A stretch of 64,000 bases of DNA from Perilla frutescens (lineage: Eukaryota > Streptophyta > Magnoliopsida > Lamiales > Lamiaceae): assembly GCA_026008535.1 (NCBI GenBank), contig BRKX01000004.1, positions 14,223,501-14,287,500 of the forward strand, in the 5' to 3' direction. Below, one piece after another: positions 33,736 to 44,953 of this stretch; within the stretch, counting starts at the first letter, position 1, and each line of letters begins with the position of its first letter. The notes under the pieces are model-generated. The model searched no databases. It saw nothing but the letters and a program-made list of their open reading frames with translations, and was not told where the DNA came from. The position numbers and the translations under genes are program-made.

Positions 33736-34849
33736 ATCCATCTGCAATTACAATGCATGAACATAGTATTATTTGATTATATGTGTTTATTATTTATTAT
33801 TTATTATTATGTTATATTGTATGATTGTGTGATGTGATATACTTGTGATATTGTATTATGTTGCATTGAATACCTTGTACATGAGCATGAGCATATGCAT
33901 GCACGTCATGTAGATGCTATCGAGGTAGCATGCATGGAATAGTTTTCAGAGAGGGAAAATGTTTTGTTTGGGATTGGTCACCACCAGCCTGTGCTGTGTT
34001 GTGTTGTATATTTATGCCTCGAGTGGGATGACTTCTATGCGAGATCAAAGGGAACAGGCAGGGGGCGTGTCCCTTAGAGTCCAGAGAGGATGGTCCACTT
34101 CGACTGCACCTTTAAGGTGATGAGTAACTGATGTGGGATGACTTTCATGTGGGATCAAATGGAACAAGCAGGGGGCGTGTTCCTGGGGGTCCAGGAAGGA
34201 TGAGCCACATGAGTGCACTAATCACATTTTGGCTAATTGATATTGATTATATTATGAGCTCATGACTCATATTGGCGTCTGGTGAAGGGAGCCAAGTTCC
34301 TAAACGATGAAAATGCTTTCGAGATGGCATAAAAAGGATTTTATTCAAGAGCATTTGACATTTGTGATAGTGTTGTGCATTACACATGTGTTGTGACTGT
34401 CAGTGAACATGCATGAGCATGATTTCTGCTTACTAAGCTTTAGCTCATATAGTTTATGCATTGTAGGTGAAAGTGATAACACGTGGTGCATCATTGCATG
34501 AATGCTTAGAGCCCTGACAAGTCCTGAGAAGTGTATACATGGATGACGACCTGTGAGGAGGGCAAGGGTTTCTTTTGTTATATTTTTCTGCTTAGATGTC
34601 ATAGGTTTTATTTCAAATTTATATGTATATTCTTAGAATTATTTCTACAAAGAGTGCAATGATTTCTTTATACTCTTTAGTAAAATATACTTTGACCGTT
34701 TTATATGCACCGCATGTTAATCTATAATTTTTTTAATGTGAATACTTTTTAATAGATAATACATACTTTTATTTTTAAAAGAGACATCTCACCCGCATTT
34801 TTACATTACTTTATATTTTACATTTATTTTATTAGGGGCGGGTGTTATA
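33728..34849 (+). repeat. E' : second E-type LTR, opposite orientation, 5' truncated
   Basis: 1.12 kb, plus orientation. Bases 33728-34229 match the reverse complement of 17022-16524, and 34421-34849 match the E 5' LTR parts. It ends GGGCGGGTGTTATA at 34849, homologous to the LTR end GGGTGTTACA. No PBS follows. It gives the empty-site sequence for element D and the full LTR reading across the C insertion point. Confidence 0.88.
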
Positions 34850-35673
34850 GCAATCATGTCCACATAGAGCATCAAAATGTTGTCTTCTCTCATTATCTTT
34901 TTTAGTTTGCGTCTTTCTTTTTTCAACATAGCAACTTCTTGACGTTGGACTTGCGATTTTACTATTAGTTCTCGAAGTTTCTACTTTTATTCTTTAAGCA
35001 TATTTTCAAAAGAAGAGGCATCTTCATTTTATTTTCTTTTGAATTTACTCTTTTTAATATCATATGGTCGTTGGGACAAATCATATTGTCGTCATCTGTG
35101 GAAAATGTGAGAAACGAAGACAGTGATGGAATAGGGGACCCCAGAATACTTTCTTCACATCTCATGGTTTCAACCTATAGAAAAGTTTCATCGTAGGCCA
35201 CACATGCTCAAATTTGAAGTCATTCGGAACTTCAGATAATCAGCATTATCCCTCATTTTATCATTTGCACGTTCTAGTGCATAACTTGTAAAAAAGGCAT
35301 GTTAGAATTAAAGGATAAACAAATCAAATACAAAAAAAAAACATAAAATACTTACAAGTATTTATTTAGTTGCACCGCTAATGTTTAGATCTTCAACTTG
35401 TTTGGGACAACCTAGGAATTTTTTGGAATCTTTTATAATTATTCCTATGCGAGTTTGGGGTGACCTCTCACTATGATCATGTATGTTGGAATTTGATTTT
35501 GAAGAGTGGTATTTCTCAACAATGCGCTTCCAAAATACTTTTTTGGATTGGTTTGTGCCCACGACATGGTCTTGTGAAATATCGAGATAAACATTGTAAA
35601 GGTGTCTATCTTCAACTATAGGAAATTTGGTGATACGTGAGGATGACATGTTGTTGAAATATATAGAGAACAT
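34850..35673 (-). pseudogene. PIF/Harbinger ORF1 (Myb/SANT-like partner protein), broken
   Basis: Frame 35673-35362 contains EDRHLYNVYLDISQDHVVG then TNQSKKVFWKRIVEKYH, the typical Myb-like trihelix text of plant PIF/Harbinger ORF1. Downstream pieces (35165-34965, then about 34964-34850) hold NSKENKMKM and a Lys/Glu helix (LKKERRKLKK), matching the usual C-terminal part. Together with the transposase at 36535-37370, diverging from it, this is the standard two-gene layout. The protein would bind DNA at the transposon ends and help the transposase into the nucleus. It is cut at 34850 by E' and lacks an intact frame. Confidence 0.75.
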
Positions 35674-35995
35674 GAAATGTGGTTTGGAGATTGGAGTTGT
35701 GTAGAAAAATATATGATGTTATCTATTTATAGATCATTTATAACACATAGATTGTGCTTTTTATCAAGGCGATGTTTAGATCATTTAGAATTAAAAGTTA
35801 AACAAATCAAATATAAAAAAAAACATAAAATAGTTACAAATATTTATTCAGTTGCACCACTAATGTTTAGAATTTCCACTTGTTTGGGACAACCTATGAA
35901 TTTTTTGGAACCTTTTATAATTATTCCTATGCGAGTTTGGAGAGACCTCTCACTATAATCATGTATGTTGGAATTTGATTTTGAAGAGTGGTATT
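35305..35995. repeat. Direct duplication of an ORF1 segment (about 205 bp, offset about 480 bp)
   Basis: 35305-35512 and 35785-35993 share text such as GGGACAACCTA and GAATTTTTTGGAA at matching spacing, through ATTTGATTTTGAAGAGTGGT. Both cover the same part of ORF1. The second copy lacks the rest of the gene. Confidence 0.85.
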
Positions 35996-36136
35996 ATAGT
36001 GGTTATAAAAATTTAATTAATTAAATAATTTTTTTACTTAAAAAATTCAATCTGTATTTATTTTTTTATTTTTATTAAATTATTCTTTCAATTTTTATTT
36101 GTTTGTTTTAAAAAAATGATTTTATTTTTATTTTTG

Positions 36137-36330
36137 AATTAGGACTTTGTTCTATCAATTTGGTTAAAATCAGGTTCTTGTACTATCAATTTGGATAAAA
36201 TTAAGTCCTCGCTAGTACAAGGACCTGATTTTAACCAAATTGATAGTACAAGTACTTGATTTTAACCAAATTGACAGTATATGGGCCCCATTTTAACCAA
36301 ATAAAGTAGAAGGACCCAATATGAAAAAAT
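36137..36330. repeat. Inverted and direct repeats of a TTTGGTTAAAATCAGG motif
   Basis: One copy on + (36160s) and two to three complement copies (CCTGATTTTAACCAAATTGA, about 36220-36285) make a fold-back of roughly 50-base arms. It looks like a small MITE remnant between ORF1 and the transposase. Confidence 0.65.
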
Positions 36331-36362
36331 TTAAAAGTAGAGGAACCTAAAACAGTATTTTG

Positions 36363-36470
36363 CCTTTTAATCAATGATCAAGATTTATTCTATCACATGC
36401 ACAATGATTATGCTTTTAATCAATGACCAAGATTTATTCTATTCCGTGCACACGGATTGTACTTTTAGTC
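36363..36470. repeat. Two-copy tandem repeat, about 53 bp
   Basis: CTTTTAATCAATGAYCAAGA then TTTATTCTAT occurs twice in succession with a few changes. Confidence 0.75.
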
Positions 36471-36534
36471 AAGAGCACTTTCATCATTGCTGTCAGATGT
36501 CTTGAAATTTATTCTTGCAGATCGTTGATGTTAT

Positions 36535-37370
36535 AAAATATCATGATCGCTATTTTATGCAGCGAAGGGATGACGTTGGAAAACTAGGTTTGTCTACTCT
36601 CCAAAAAAATTATAGTTGCATTTCGCATACTAGCATATACAGCTCCAACACATGCAACCGATGAGTACTTCAAAATTGGAAAGTCTACAACAATTGAATG
36701 TCTCAATAGATTTTATCGTGTTGTTCAAGAGATATCTGCAGAACAATATCTAAATCGCCAACTGTTAATGATGTTGCTAGGCTACTCTATATTGGTAAGC
36801 AATGTGGATTCCCAAGAATGTTAGGTAGTTTGGATTACATGCATTGGCGTTGGAAAAGTTATCCTACAACTTATGTAGGACAATACTTCAACCGAAGTGG
36901 ATCTCCAACAATTATTCTTGAAGCTGTAGCTGATTATGATCTTTGGATATGACATGCCTATTTCGGGACTCCAGGATCCAACAGTGATATTAATGTGTTA
37001 GATACGTCTCCTCTATTCTCCGAACTTGCTAAAGGAGTTGCTCATTCTCTACATTATATCATTGGTGGAAAATAATATAATATGAGCTACTATCTAATTA
37101 ATGGCATATACCTCAAATAGGAAACTTTTGTGCAATCTATTCAAACACCTAGTGGTCCTAAAAAAATCATATTTTGTGAAGAAACAAGAAGCATGTAGAA
37201 AAGACGTCGAACGTGAATTTGGCATTCTCCAAAGTTGATTTGTAATTGTGGCAAATCCAGCACATTTGTGGAGCAAAAGTGATTTGTGTAACATTATTAC
37301 TACGTGCATAATAATGCACAATATGATGATTGAGGATGAATGAGATCTTGATGCACCAATTGAAAAATCA
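36535..37370 (+). pseudogene. PIF/Harbinger DDE transposase, broken
   Basis: Cut-and-paste transposase of the PIF/Harbinger superfamily. Recognisable in order: YFMQRRDDVGKLGLS, DEYFKIGKSTTIECLNRFYR, GSLDYMHWRWKSYPT (first catalytic Asp at 36833-36835), GSPTIILEAVADYDLWI, GSNSDINVLDTSPLF (second Asp at 36986-36988), the NMSYYLINGIY region, and the last block VEREFGILQ (Glu at 37209-37211). Then comes IITTCIIMHNMMIEDE. All three DDE codons are still present, but there are at least five stops (several TGA/TAG at Trp positions) and three frame changes, so it is inactive. The N-terminal third before 36535 is missing. Confidence 0.88.
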
Positions 37371-37381
37371 AGGGATGTGCC

Positions 37382-37819
37382 TAGGGGGTGTAAGTGAGTC
37401 GAGCTTACTCATGAGCTACTCGAGATCAACTCGGTAAAAGCTCAAAATCAACTCGAGGTTTGTTGAGTCGAGCTCGAGTTCGAGCTACTCGAATAGTTAC
37501 CAAGCTTGAGCTCCATAATAGTGAGCTTGATAGGCTCGCGAGCCTTATCGAGCTTAATCGAGCTTTAGTGCAATTATAAATTTACCCTTAATAATTTAAT
37601 TATTTACATATATGTAATTAATAATTAAATTATATTTATTTAAAATTAAATAAATATAATTTTTATTTAATATTTGTACATAATAGAGTCGAGTTGAGTC
37701 GAGCTCGAGCTCGAAAAATTAAAGCTCGACCGAGCTCAAGTCGAGTCGAGCTTTGAGTTTTTCTCATCAAGCTTGAGCTCGATAAGATTATTACTCGACT
37801 CGGCTTGATTACACCCCTA
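37382..37819. mobile_element. MITE, about 440 bp, TIR TAGGGGTGTAA, (GAGCTCGAG)-rich
   Basis: Ends TAGGGGGTGTAAGTGAGTCG and (reverse) TAGGGGTGTAATCAAGCCGA are inverted repeats. Both halves are full of GAGTCGAGCTCGAG-type palindromes around an AT-rich centre, so the whole element can fold into one hairpin. Flanks GATGTGCC and GATGTATG share five of eight bases, compatible with an aged 8-bp hAT-type duplication, but this is weak. No coding capacity. Confidence 0.8.
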
Positions 37820-37825
37820 GATGTA

Positions 37826-38142
37826 TGATAAGTCCATTTATTTCACATTATATGACCATTTTAGTCTTTCTAAATGTCTTTTAAGTGTGTTTTGAGTCAG
37901 AAAGAACCAGGAAAGCGAAATGGGCATTTTGGAGGTCAAATCTGACGAAAGAAACATTTTTGCCTAATTCTTTCTTGAATATATCAACGCTATAAAAGCA
38001 TTCGGAGTTACTCGGGAACTCCTTCAGCGATATCCTTACATATGGGAAACAGAATGGGCATATCAGAAAAGGATAAAGCTGACTATATAATGTCGTGCCC
38101 ACATTGCTCGTACAGATTCGACCAGGGCTGTGAAGAGGGCAC
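37826..38142 (+). repeat. F-type LTR, first about 317 bp only
   Basis: Starts TGATAAGTCCATTTATTTC and aligns with the start of the F LTR at 42493 (same SEQ: GTTTTGAGTC, AAGAACCAGG, TATCAACGC). It stops at 38142 where the G LTR begins. Confidence 0.8.
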
Positions 38143-39326
38143 TAATGCACTAAATATTATGCAATTATCTGCAACTAACACATGTCACTATAATATAGAT
38201 AGCAAATCAGATATCGTATCCACAAGGACTGTAATTTCGATCACACTAAGTATTAAACTAACAGGTTTCTATTATTCAGGCTACCCATTTTCGGGTTGAA
38301 TTAATCTTAGGAAAATAATTAAAATTAAACTCCTAAACTCAATTATCAAATCGAATGCAAATCTAACGAAATTAAAAACGTAAACTATCAAAGAAATAAA
38401 ATAATTTATCCTAAGGAATGCATACCCATGAATCCATTATATATTAATCTAATTCCATCAACTTGCAATTTAATCCAATTATCGGTGGAGGATCAGAATT
38501 CTAATTACCTATCTCCGGCAGATCTCAAGGTAAAAGTAGATTAACAATTATCTATTACTTTCATCTCTATATTAATTGTTAACTCCCAATAGATCAACAG
38601 ATTTAAAACCTCTTACAGATCACAAGTACATGTATCAAATCATTCAGTTTAATCCCACTAATTAATTATCTCTGCCATGACTCAAATTAATTAGCTAGCA
38701 TATAATGACTATGACATTAATCATGAATGAGAAATCTAAACTCGAATGTTTGAACCATAATAATCAGAAGGAAAATTGATAATGAATTAAATCAATACAT
38801 AATTTCATACATGCTACAAACCCTAGTATTAATTATAAAAACTACTCACACATAATGAAATCTAAAAGAAAGAAAGAATAAAGAAACATAATTAAATAAC
38901 AAAGGCTAGAAAAACCGTAGAGAAATTCAATGCATAAAACTTCAATCATGAATCTTCATGTCTTGCCGCTATGAAAACTAAATTAAAACTGAAAAATAAT
39001 GAAAGAGAGGTCCTCAAATTCGTCCATGAATGCCCTTTAAATAGTAGAGAGAGTGGAAGCCCATAGAAAGAAGGAGAGCCCGTTTAAAGGAGAGTCCATA
39101 ATCAAATGCCCTTTTGCTCCGTTCTCACTCGTTTCTCATCCAATTGACCCGATTCATATAGCAATGCGCTCCTCACTCAATACTCTATATTCTTAGGTAC
39201 TTTCCAAGATCATTTGAATCTCATAAAATAATTGGCATTAATTCCCTTCAAAATGAGTAAAAACGTGACACTGCACAAATTATGGAAAACTATACACAAC
39301 TTGTCAACTATTGCATGCATTGATCA
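38143..39326 (-). repeat. G 3' LTR (contiguous)
   Basis: 1184 bp, TAATGCACTAAATATT (from TGATGCAC) to TGATCA. It matches the right LTR pieces throughout and serves as the guide for ordering them. Confidence 0.85.
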
Positions 39327-40837
39327 TTAAATAATATCCTTGAACAATGAGGAGAACACTAAGAAAATAAACATAGAAGGACATAGTAAAATTGATCATC
39401 GATGCCTCAAAAACAAAATGAAATATATTCTCAAGAACAAATCCAACTCTTATAACTCATAGAATCATATACACAACCAATCTCAATAGATCTAAACATG
39501 AATCTCACCGATAATTGTATCACTCATCTCTCAAGGGTGTAAGATGTACTCTCATCGAATCAAATGCAATACAAAAGTATCAACTATAAGCTTGCCAATC
39601 GTCTAACTCATTTATACTCGAACATGTAAGAATAAAGATAAAAAATGTCTTTAATTAAGGATGTAATGTAGGGACATTGGTTAAGGTTAGAAAATTTTGG
39701 CTAAGTGACTCAAATGTAAATTCAAACCACTAACACTTTTCTCTTTAAACTCAAGTATGGATACAAAAATCCATCTTCTAACTTCTCCAATTCACCCAAT
39801 CATCTCCAAAATCGATTTCCATGTACTTTGTACACACTTCATCATTCTCTTATGCTTTACAAAATTCAAGCAATTAAACCAAAAAATGGCAAAATTTCTC
39901 AATTGTCATCTATTTAAGTTTGACTTTTTCATTCTTTTTTTCTTTCCTTTTTTTCATTTTTTTTTCAAAGTTTATGAGAATGACAAAATATTTAAATACC
40001 AAATCATATTCATTCCTCCACCCAAATCATCACTACTCATTAAAATAGATTCCCTTATTCACCATCCAAACCTCCTATCATCCAAGTTTATGAACAAAAG
40101 GCAATTTTGGCTCAAAATTGGCTAGCAAATGTCGATTTTTCCGGGTTAATGTTTAGAAAAATAATGTGGCTAAGAACGGATGGCCTTAAATCATATCTAA
40201 ATCCTTTACATACTCAAACAACTCGATTAGAAACCATGGCAAGTTCTAGAGATACAGATGCATGCATGACAAACACTCATTAAAGAATGAACTGTGCAAT
40301 GATACAACAGTTTAAAGCTCAAAATCTCACAAGATTGTTCATGCTTCAATCTACATCAATCAGAAGTGCACATAGATTCATACAACTCATAAGAAGTCGA
40401 ATTCATTCAAGTTTTCACAAATAAGCTCATTTTTCATCATCTTCATCTCATGAGTTCATAAGGCACGACACTATAAATAACTAAACACAAAAAACAGACG
40501 CTAAGAAAAAAAAACAAACGTGCCAAACATATCATATATCTATCCCCCCTAAACTTATTCAACTACAAAGAGAATAAGTTTAGAGAGAACTAAATAAAAG
40601 ATGTGTTTGGAACAAACTCACCGTGCTAATGTAGAAAAAAGGATCTTGAAAATGGCATTCGATCATCTCAACTTGTCTTTATGCTCCAAAATTCATTTCT
40701 ACATGTTAGAACAATAAAACAGAACACTAAATAAAAGAAAACAAAAATAAACAAAGCAATAAAACTGATGAGTTACCTCCCATCCTGTGCTTTATTTAAC
40801 GTTTTTAGCTAGACGATACCTCAACAGTCAACGAGTT
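39327..40837. other. G 3' UTR, non-coding
   Basis: AT-rich. Holds TCACTTAGCC and TTGAGAG motifs shared with element A's 3' UTR and a purine tract GTTTAGGGGGGATAG (minus, 40543-40557) 1.2 kb away from the LTR. The 122-codon frame at 39757-40125 is low-complexity Phe/Lys-rich and I regard it as chance. Confidence 0.65.
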
Positions 40838-41623
40838 CTAAAGCAATTGTGACACTCTATCGTCAAAGGCATTATAGAACCTAGCAGATGATACTTCTTC
40901 TTTTTGCATACTCCAAATCTGTGAAGCTTTCAGCTTGGTTCCATCTCTATAAGTATCTTCCATAGAAAAATTGCTTTTATTTATAAAAAAAAATAAAGAA
41001 ATGTATTTTTCTACCTTTGTGCACCATTCCATTGCTTTTTCATTCTTGACAGGCTACAGAGACGTTTTTTCTTTATTATGTGGAGGTTTGAATTCCACAA
41101 CTTTATCTTGCATCTTCTTTGATTTCTTTGGCAACATTTGAGATAATCCTTGGGGTTTCATCATCTCTTTGGGAGGCTCTTCAATTTCAACAGATATCCT
41201 AGACATTTCTTCTTCTTCAACTATAAACACCTCTTAGTCATCTTCAAATGATACAACATTTTCCACTTGGATAACGTTGCACTGCTCTGGTTGGTGTTGG
41301 AGGCTCAAATTATAAAGAATTGAACTGGTATGTTGTGAACTTCTAATCAAAGAACTTTCAATCTCCTTTGTAGAATCTATTATCTTGTCTAATATAGCAT
41401 TGAAAGCCGTCATATTTATATCCATGTGATGCATTAGATCATTCAAATGGGTCAAATCTGGCTCATATCTTTGATTAGTGTCCCAAAAAATTGATGCACT
41501 ATCAGTCATTTGCTCAATCTGAAATTCCACCATGCTCACTTGATGAAAATATTGCTTAAACATTGATACTCGATGGGTGATTGATGCATTTGATTCAGAG
41601 GCAAAGTATAAAGAACACTCCAT
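40838..41623 (-). pseudogene. G interior ORF in gag position (unrecognised)
   Basis: Frame 41623-41234 (129 residues, MECSLYFASESNASITHRV) is helical and polar, ends NVVSFEDD, and continues after a TAA (from CAA) with EVFIVEEEEMSRISVEIEEP and Lys-rich text to a TAG (from CAG) near 41058. A further piece is at 41032-40838. It lies about 160 bases after the PBS, where Athila elements have gag. The stretch DLMHHMDINMTAFNAILDKI has the helical pattern of the distal gag of element B (MDELLMAFMGKMESYMK), but no sequence identity I would defend. Function unknown. Confidence 0.5.
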
Positions 41624-41780
41624 GCTCTAGTTTGCACATCCATTTGGTGCATCATCAATCTGAACATCTTATCGATATTCCCACCAAGATTTTCCATATT
41701 TTTTTTTGTTTTTATTTTTTTTGTTTTACCTGAAATAATAAATAAATGTTAGTAATAATATTAGTGTATAATCTAATACA

Positions 41781-41799
41781 GTCCCCGACAATGGCGCCA
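41781..41799 (-). promoter_or_regulatory. Primer binding site of element G
   Basis: The minus strand reads TGGCGCCATTGTCGGGGAC, the Athila-type site with two changes from element B's. It sits six bases from the LTR end at 41806. Confidence 0.85.
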
Positions 41800-41805
41800 A
41801 AAAGT

Positions 41806-42203
41806 TGATGCACTAAATATTATGCAATTATCTGCAACTAACACAGATCACTACAATATAAATAGTAAATCAGATATCGTATCCATAGGGACTGTAATTT
41901 CGATCACACTAAGTACTAAATTAACAGGTTTCTATTATTCAGGCTACCTATTTTCGGGTTGAATTAATCCTAGGAAAATAATTAAAATTAAACTCCTAAA
42001 ATCAATTATCAAATCGAATGCAAATCAAACGAAATTAAAACATAAACTATCAAAGAAATAAAATAATTAATTCTAAGGAATGCATACACATGAATCCATT
42101 ATATATTAATCTAATTCCATCAACTTGCAATTTAATCTAATTATCGGTGAAGGATCAGAATTCTAATTACCTATCTTTGCCAGATCTCAAGGTAAAAGTA
42201 GAA
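41806..42203 (-). repeat. G 5' LTR piece 1
   Basis: Aligns with 38143-38540. Breaks after AAGGTAAAAGTAGA, where F sequence begins. Confidence 0.85.
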
Positions 42204-44029
42204 CAATAGCAAGGCTATGGGATGAATAGGTACATAATGCATTGAATTGAGTGTATACATTAGGCCTAAACACTGAGTGAAGAGAGATTGTGAGGATTAC
42301 CACGCTTTACTCATTTTTGACCTATTCTTGGTGTGTTAAAACTTTGCCATTATGTTGAAATATTGAAGTTGATGTGCCCACATCGATTAACAGTTTGCAT
42401 GCTTATGTTTTGAGTCTGTTTCTTTTTTCTTTTCTTTTCTGGATGCGTTGCATCCCATGCTTGAGGACAATCATGTCTAAAGTGTGTGGGTGTGATAAGT
42501 CCATTTATTTCGTATTTTTATGAGCATTTTATTCGATATAAATGTTATTTTTAGTCTGTTTTGAGTCGAAAAGAACTAGGTTTGGGGTCAAGGGCACTTC
42601 AGAGGTCGAGTCTGGCGAAAGAGGCATTTTGCCTAGCATTTTAAGCATATTTCAACGCCATAAAAAGCATTTAGAGGCACATGGAACTTCTTCAGCATTC
42701 ATCCTACATTCGGAAAGCAAAATGGGCATATAAGAGATAGATGAAGCTGATTGTATGATGTCGAGACTCGACCAGAGGCTTGGACTGGGCACATGCAAAA
42801 ATCTCGGGAATTTATTGAATCAAGATAGAAATGAGAGATAGAGATCAATCCGAAAAGAGATGGAGCAAGATCAGACTACTGAGTGGCGTAGAGCTAAAGT
42901 GATAAAGATCAAACCCTGAAAAATAGAGATTTGTTGAACAAACACTGGATAAGGCTTATCCAGTTAGTTGGAGAGGGCACCCCAGACCCGGAGAGTAGCC
43001 GAAGACCCCATTTATGGGGGATTTGAATTTTCGGATTGTATCTATTTAAACTAGTTCATTTTCTGGAAATGTAAGTTTGGAAGGTTAGAAACATTGCTAC
43101 AATTTTACTTTAATTTCTTATTTATTTTTTACATGCTGCTAAGGCAGCAAAACAATCCAATAGGCCTTATGCATTTGGGAAATAAAATTTATGTTAATGC
43201 TCAATGTTGGAGTTGAGTTCTTTTGCGTATTAATTCAGTAAATTTTCATTTAAATTATGTTTTTCATTTCTGCAATTTTAAGTTTATCTAGCATACTAGG
43301 CCTTGATCTTTAATTCCGGTGTTTGAACAATAGAAATGGATTAAGTCAAAAAAAACTGGACTCGTGAGGCCTAATGGGCATATTAGTGCATGAAAGGTTT
43401 CTGCTGATTCTTGCCTTGTTCCACGTGAGTGTGTGTCTGAAATGCCCAATGTGGCTGATCACTCGTTAGACATAGATGGCACACCACTATTAATTAAATT
43501 GGCGAATCGTGACTAAGTGTCGATTTATATAGTAATAAGAGAATCGATGGGTTATTGTGGGCACATAAGGAATCGGTAAACGCAATAAACTTGGGTTCGT
43601 CTAGGGCACACTGCTGTCTATTCATTTACATCGATTTAGGTAACCAGGGGTGGGTGATAGGTTAGGGATTTATTTAACGAGAAATCGCTTTTAAACCTAA
43701 AATGAAAGGATGAATAAGGAGACACAGAGAGGAATCCGGTCTCTATAACTGGATGACTTAACATGCATGAAAATTGGTGTGCCCATGATCGAGTAGTTTT
43801 AGACTTAAAACCAAATTCTAGTTCAAATAAATGAACCTGTTATTATTTGATATTTTCTTGATTTAATTCCAGTAAAGTGACAACAAACCAATCCCCTTTT
43901 GTGATTGGTAACTCGAAGGTGAAATCACAACTGCTCTTTGTGGGATCGACCCATACTCATGAGCTAGCTACGCTCGTTGTGGGCACAAGAGTTACAAATT
44001 CATTTTGAGCGTGAAATGACCGCGTGTCA
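42204..44029 (+). mobile_element. 3' end of D-related element F: polypurine tract and 3' LTR
   Basis: 42204-42492 is 3' UTR with lead-in CTTGAGGACAATCATGTC and tract TAAAGTGTGTGGGTG. The LTR is 42493-44029 (1537 bp, TGATAAGTCC...GCGTGTCA). Layout and termini resemble element D, so it is a sister family. Interior and 5' LTR are missing; only a 317-bp start of the same LTR occurs at 37826. No coding sequence. Confidence 0.8.
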
Positions 44030-44953
44030 ATGCCCATTAGCATCACGGTTCTTACGTGCTTATTAAGTTCTTATCTTTGTTCAATCCGGAATAACGAGTC
44101 TAATCGCTCATGCTAGACTTAGAACAACAATAATAATTAAAAGAAGACATAAATGAAATGAAAAAACTTGATTAAATAGCAAAATGATCCAACACCAATG
44201 TTGGATTTAAGTACATAAAACTGGAAATCCTAACAGCCTGCGGGCATAAGGCCCGAGATTCTTCAACATAAATTAAAAAATGCAAGAAAAGTAAAATGAT
44301 AATGTATCTGGCGTGTTCAAGTCTGTTCAGCTTCTACCATTAAACAAACTTAAATAGGAGTTCAAAAAACACAAGGTAACTTCCTCCACATGCTGGGGAT
44401 CTTCTACCCGATTTGCAGTCGATGTGCCCAAGACTTTCCATATCTGGCATATTCTTCCCTTATTTAGAAGATCTGTCTCGCAGATTCTATACTCGCCGTG
44501 CCCTAGATTGCCGACATTCAACCTTCCTTAATCAGCCAATCCACCTCCTAGACTCCGGGAGATATGAGTAGACTTGCCTTGTATAGCTCCTCCTTCTTTC
44601 GATGGCTAGGGTGCACTGCTCCTGTTTTAGCTAGTAATTGTTACTCTTGTGCCCAGTCTCTTCTTGTTCTCTTGTCAATCACTTTGGGGTTGTTGTAAGC
44701 ACGATTACGAACTCTTCCTTCAGCAATACTGGAATGGTGGACATTTTTTCCAGGCTCGAGAGAGAGCTTTCCATTGAGAAGTTGTTGCCTATCTTTGGTA
44801 TCATTGACATCCAAATACCCTCTAGAAGTTATTTTGCTGCCTCCTACCCCCCCTTATGCCCATATTGGCTCTTTCCGACTCAAAAAAGAGAAAAGCAAAG
44901 GACAAAAGAACGAGAAAAAAAACACAAAAACATGAGAGAATTTGGACTTGTCA
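44030..44953 (-). repeat. D-type LTR fragment
   Basis: Aligns with 19361-20296 of the D LTR (TGCGGGCATAAGGCCCGAGA, AGTCGGAAAGAGCC-type text), ending TTGGACTTGTCA at 44953. The first third of the LTR is missing at the junction with F. Confidence 0.85.

Noticed and set aside
36137..36470. Short repeats here as a CRISPR array
   Set aside because: Only two to three degenerate units, inverted as well as direct, in a eukaryotic transposon.
39757..40125. 122-codon plus-strand frame
   Set aside because: Phe/Lys-rich translation of AT-rich 3' UTR of element G; opposite to the element's strand.
40543..40557. Purine tract GTTTAGGGGGGATAG as the functional polypurine tract of G
   Set aside because: It is 1.2 kb from the LTR end set by comparing the two LTRs; a real tract must touch the LTR.
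37826..44029. Reading 37826-38142 and 42493-44029 as the two LTRs of one intact F element
   Set aside because: The left piece is only the first 317 bases and no F interior lies between; the intervening DNA is element G in the other orientation.
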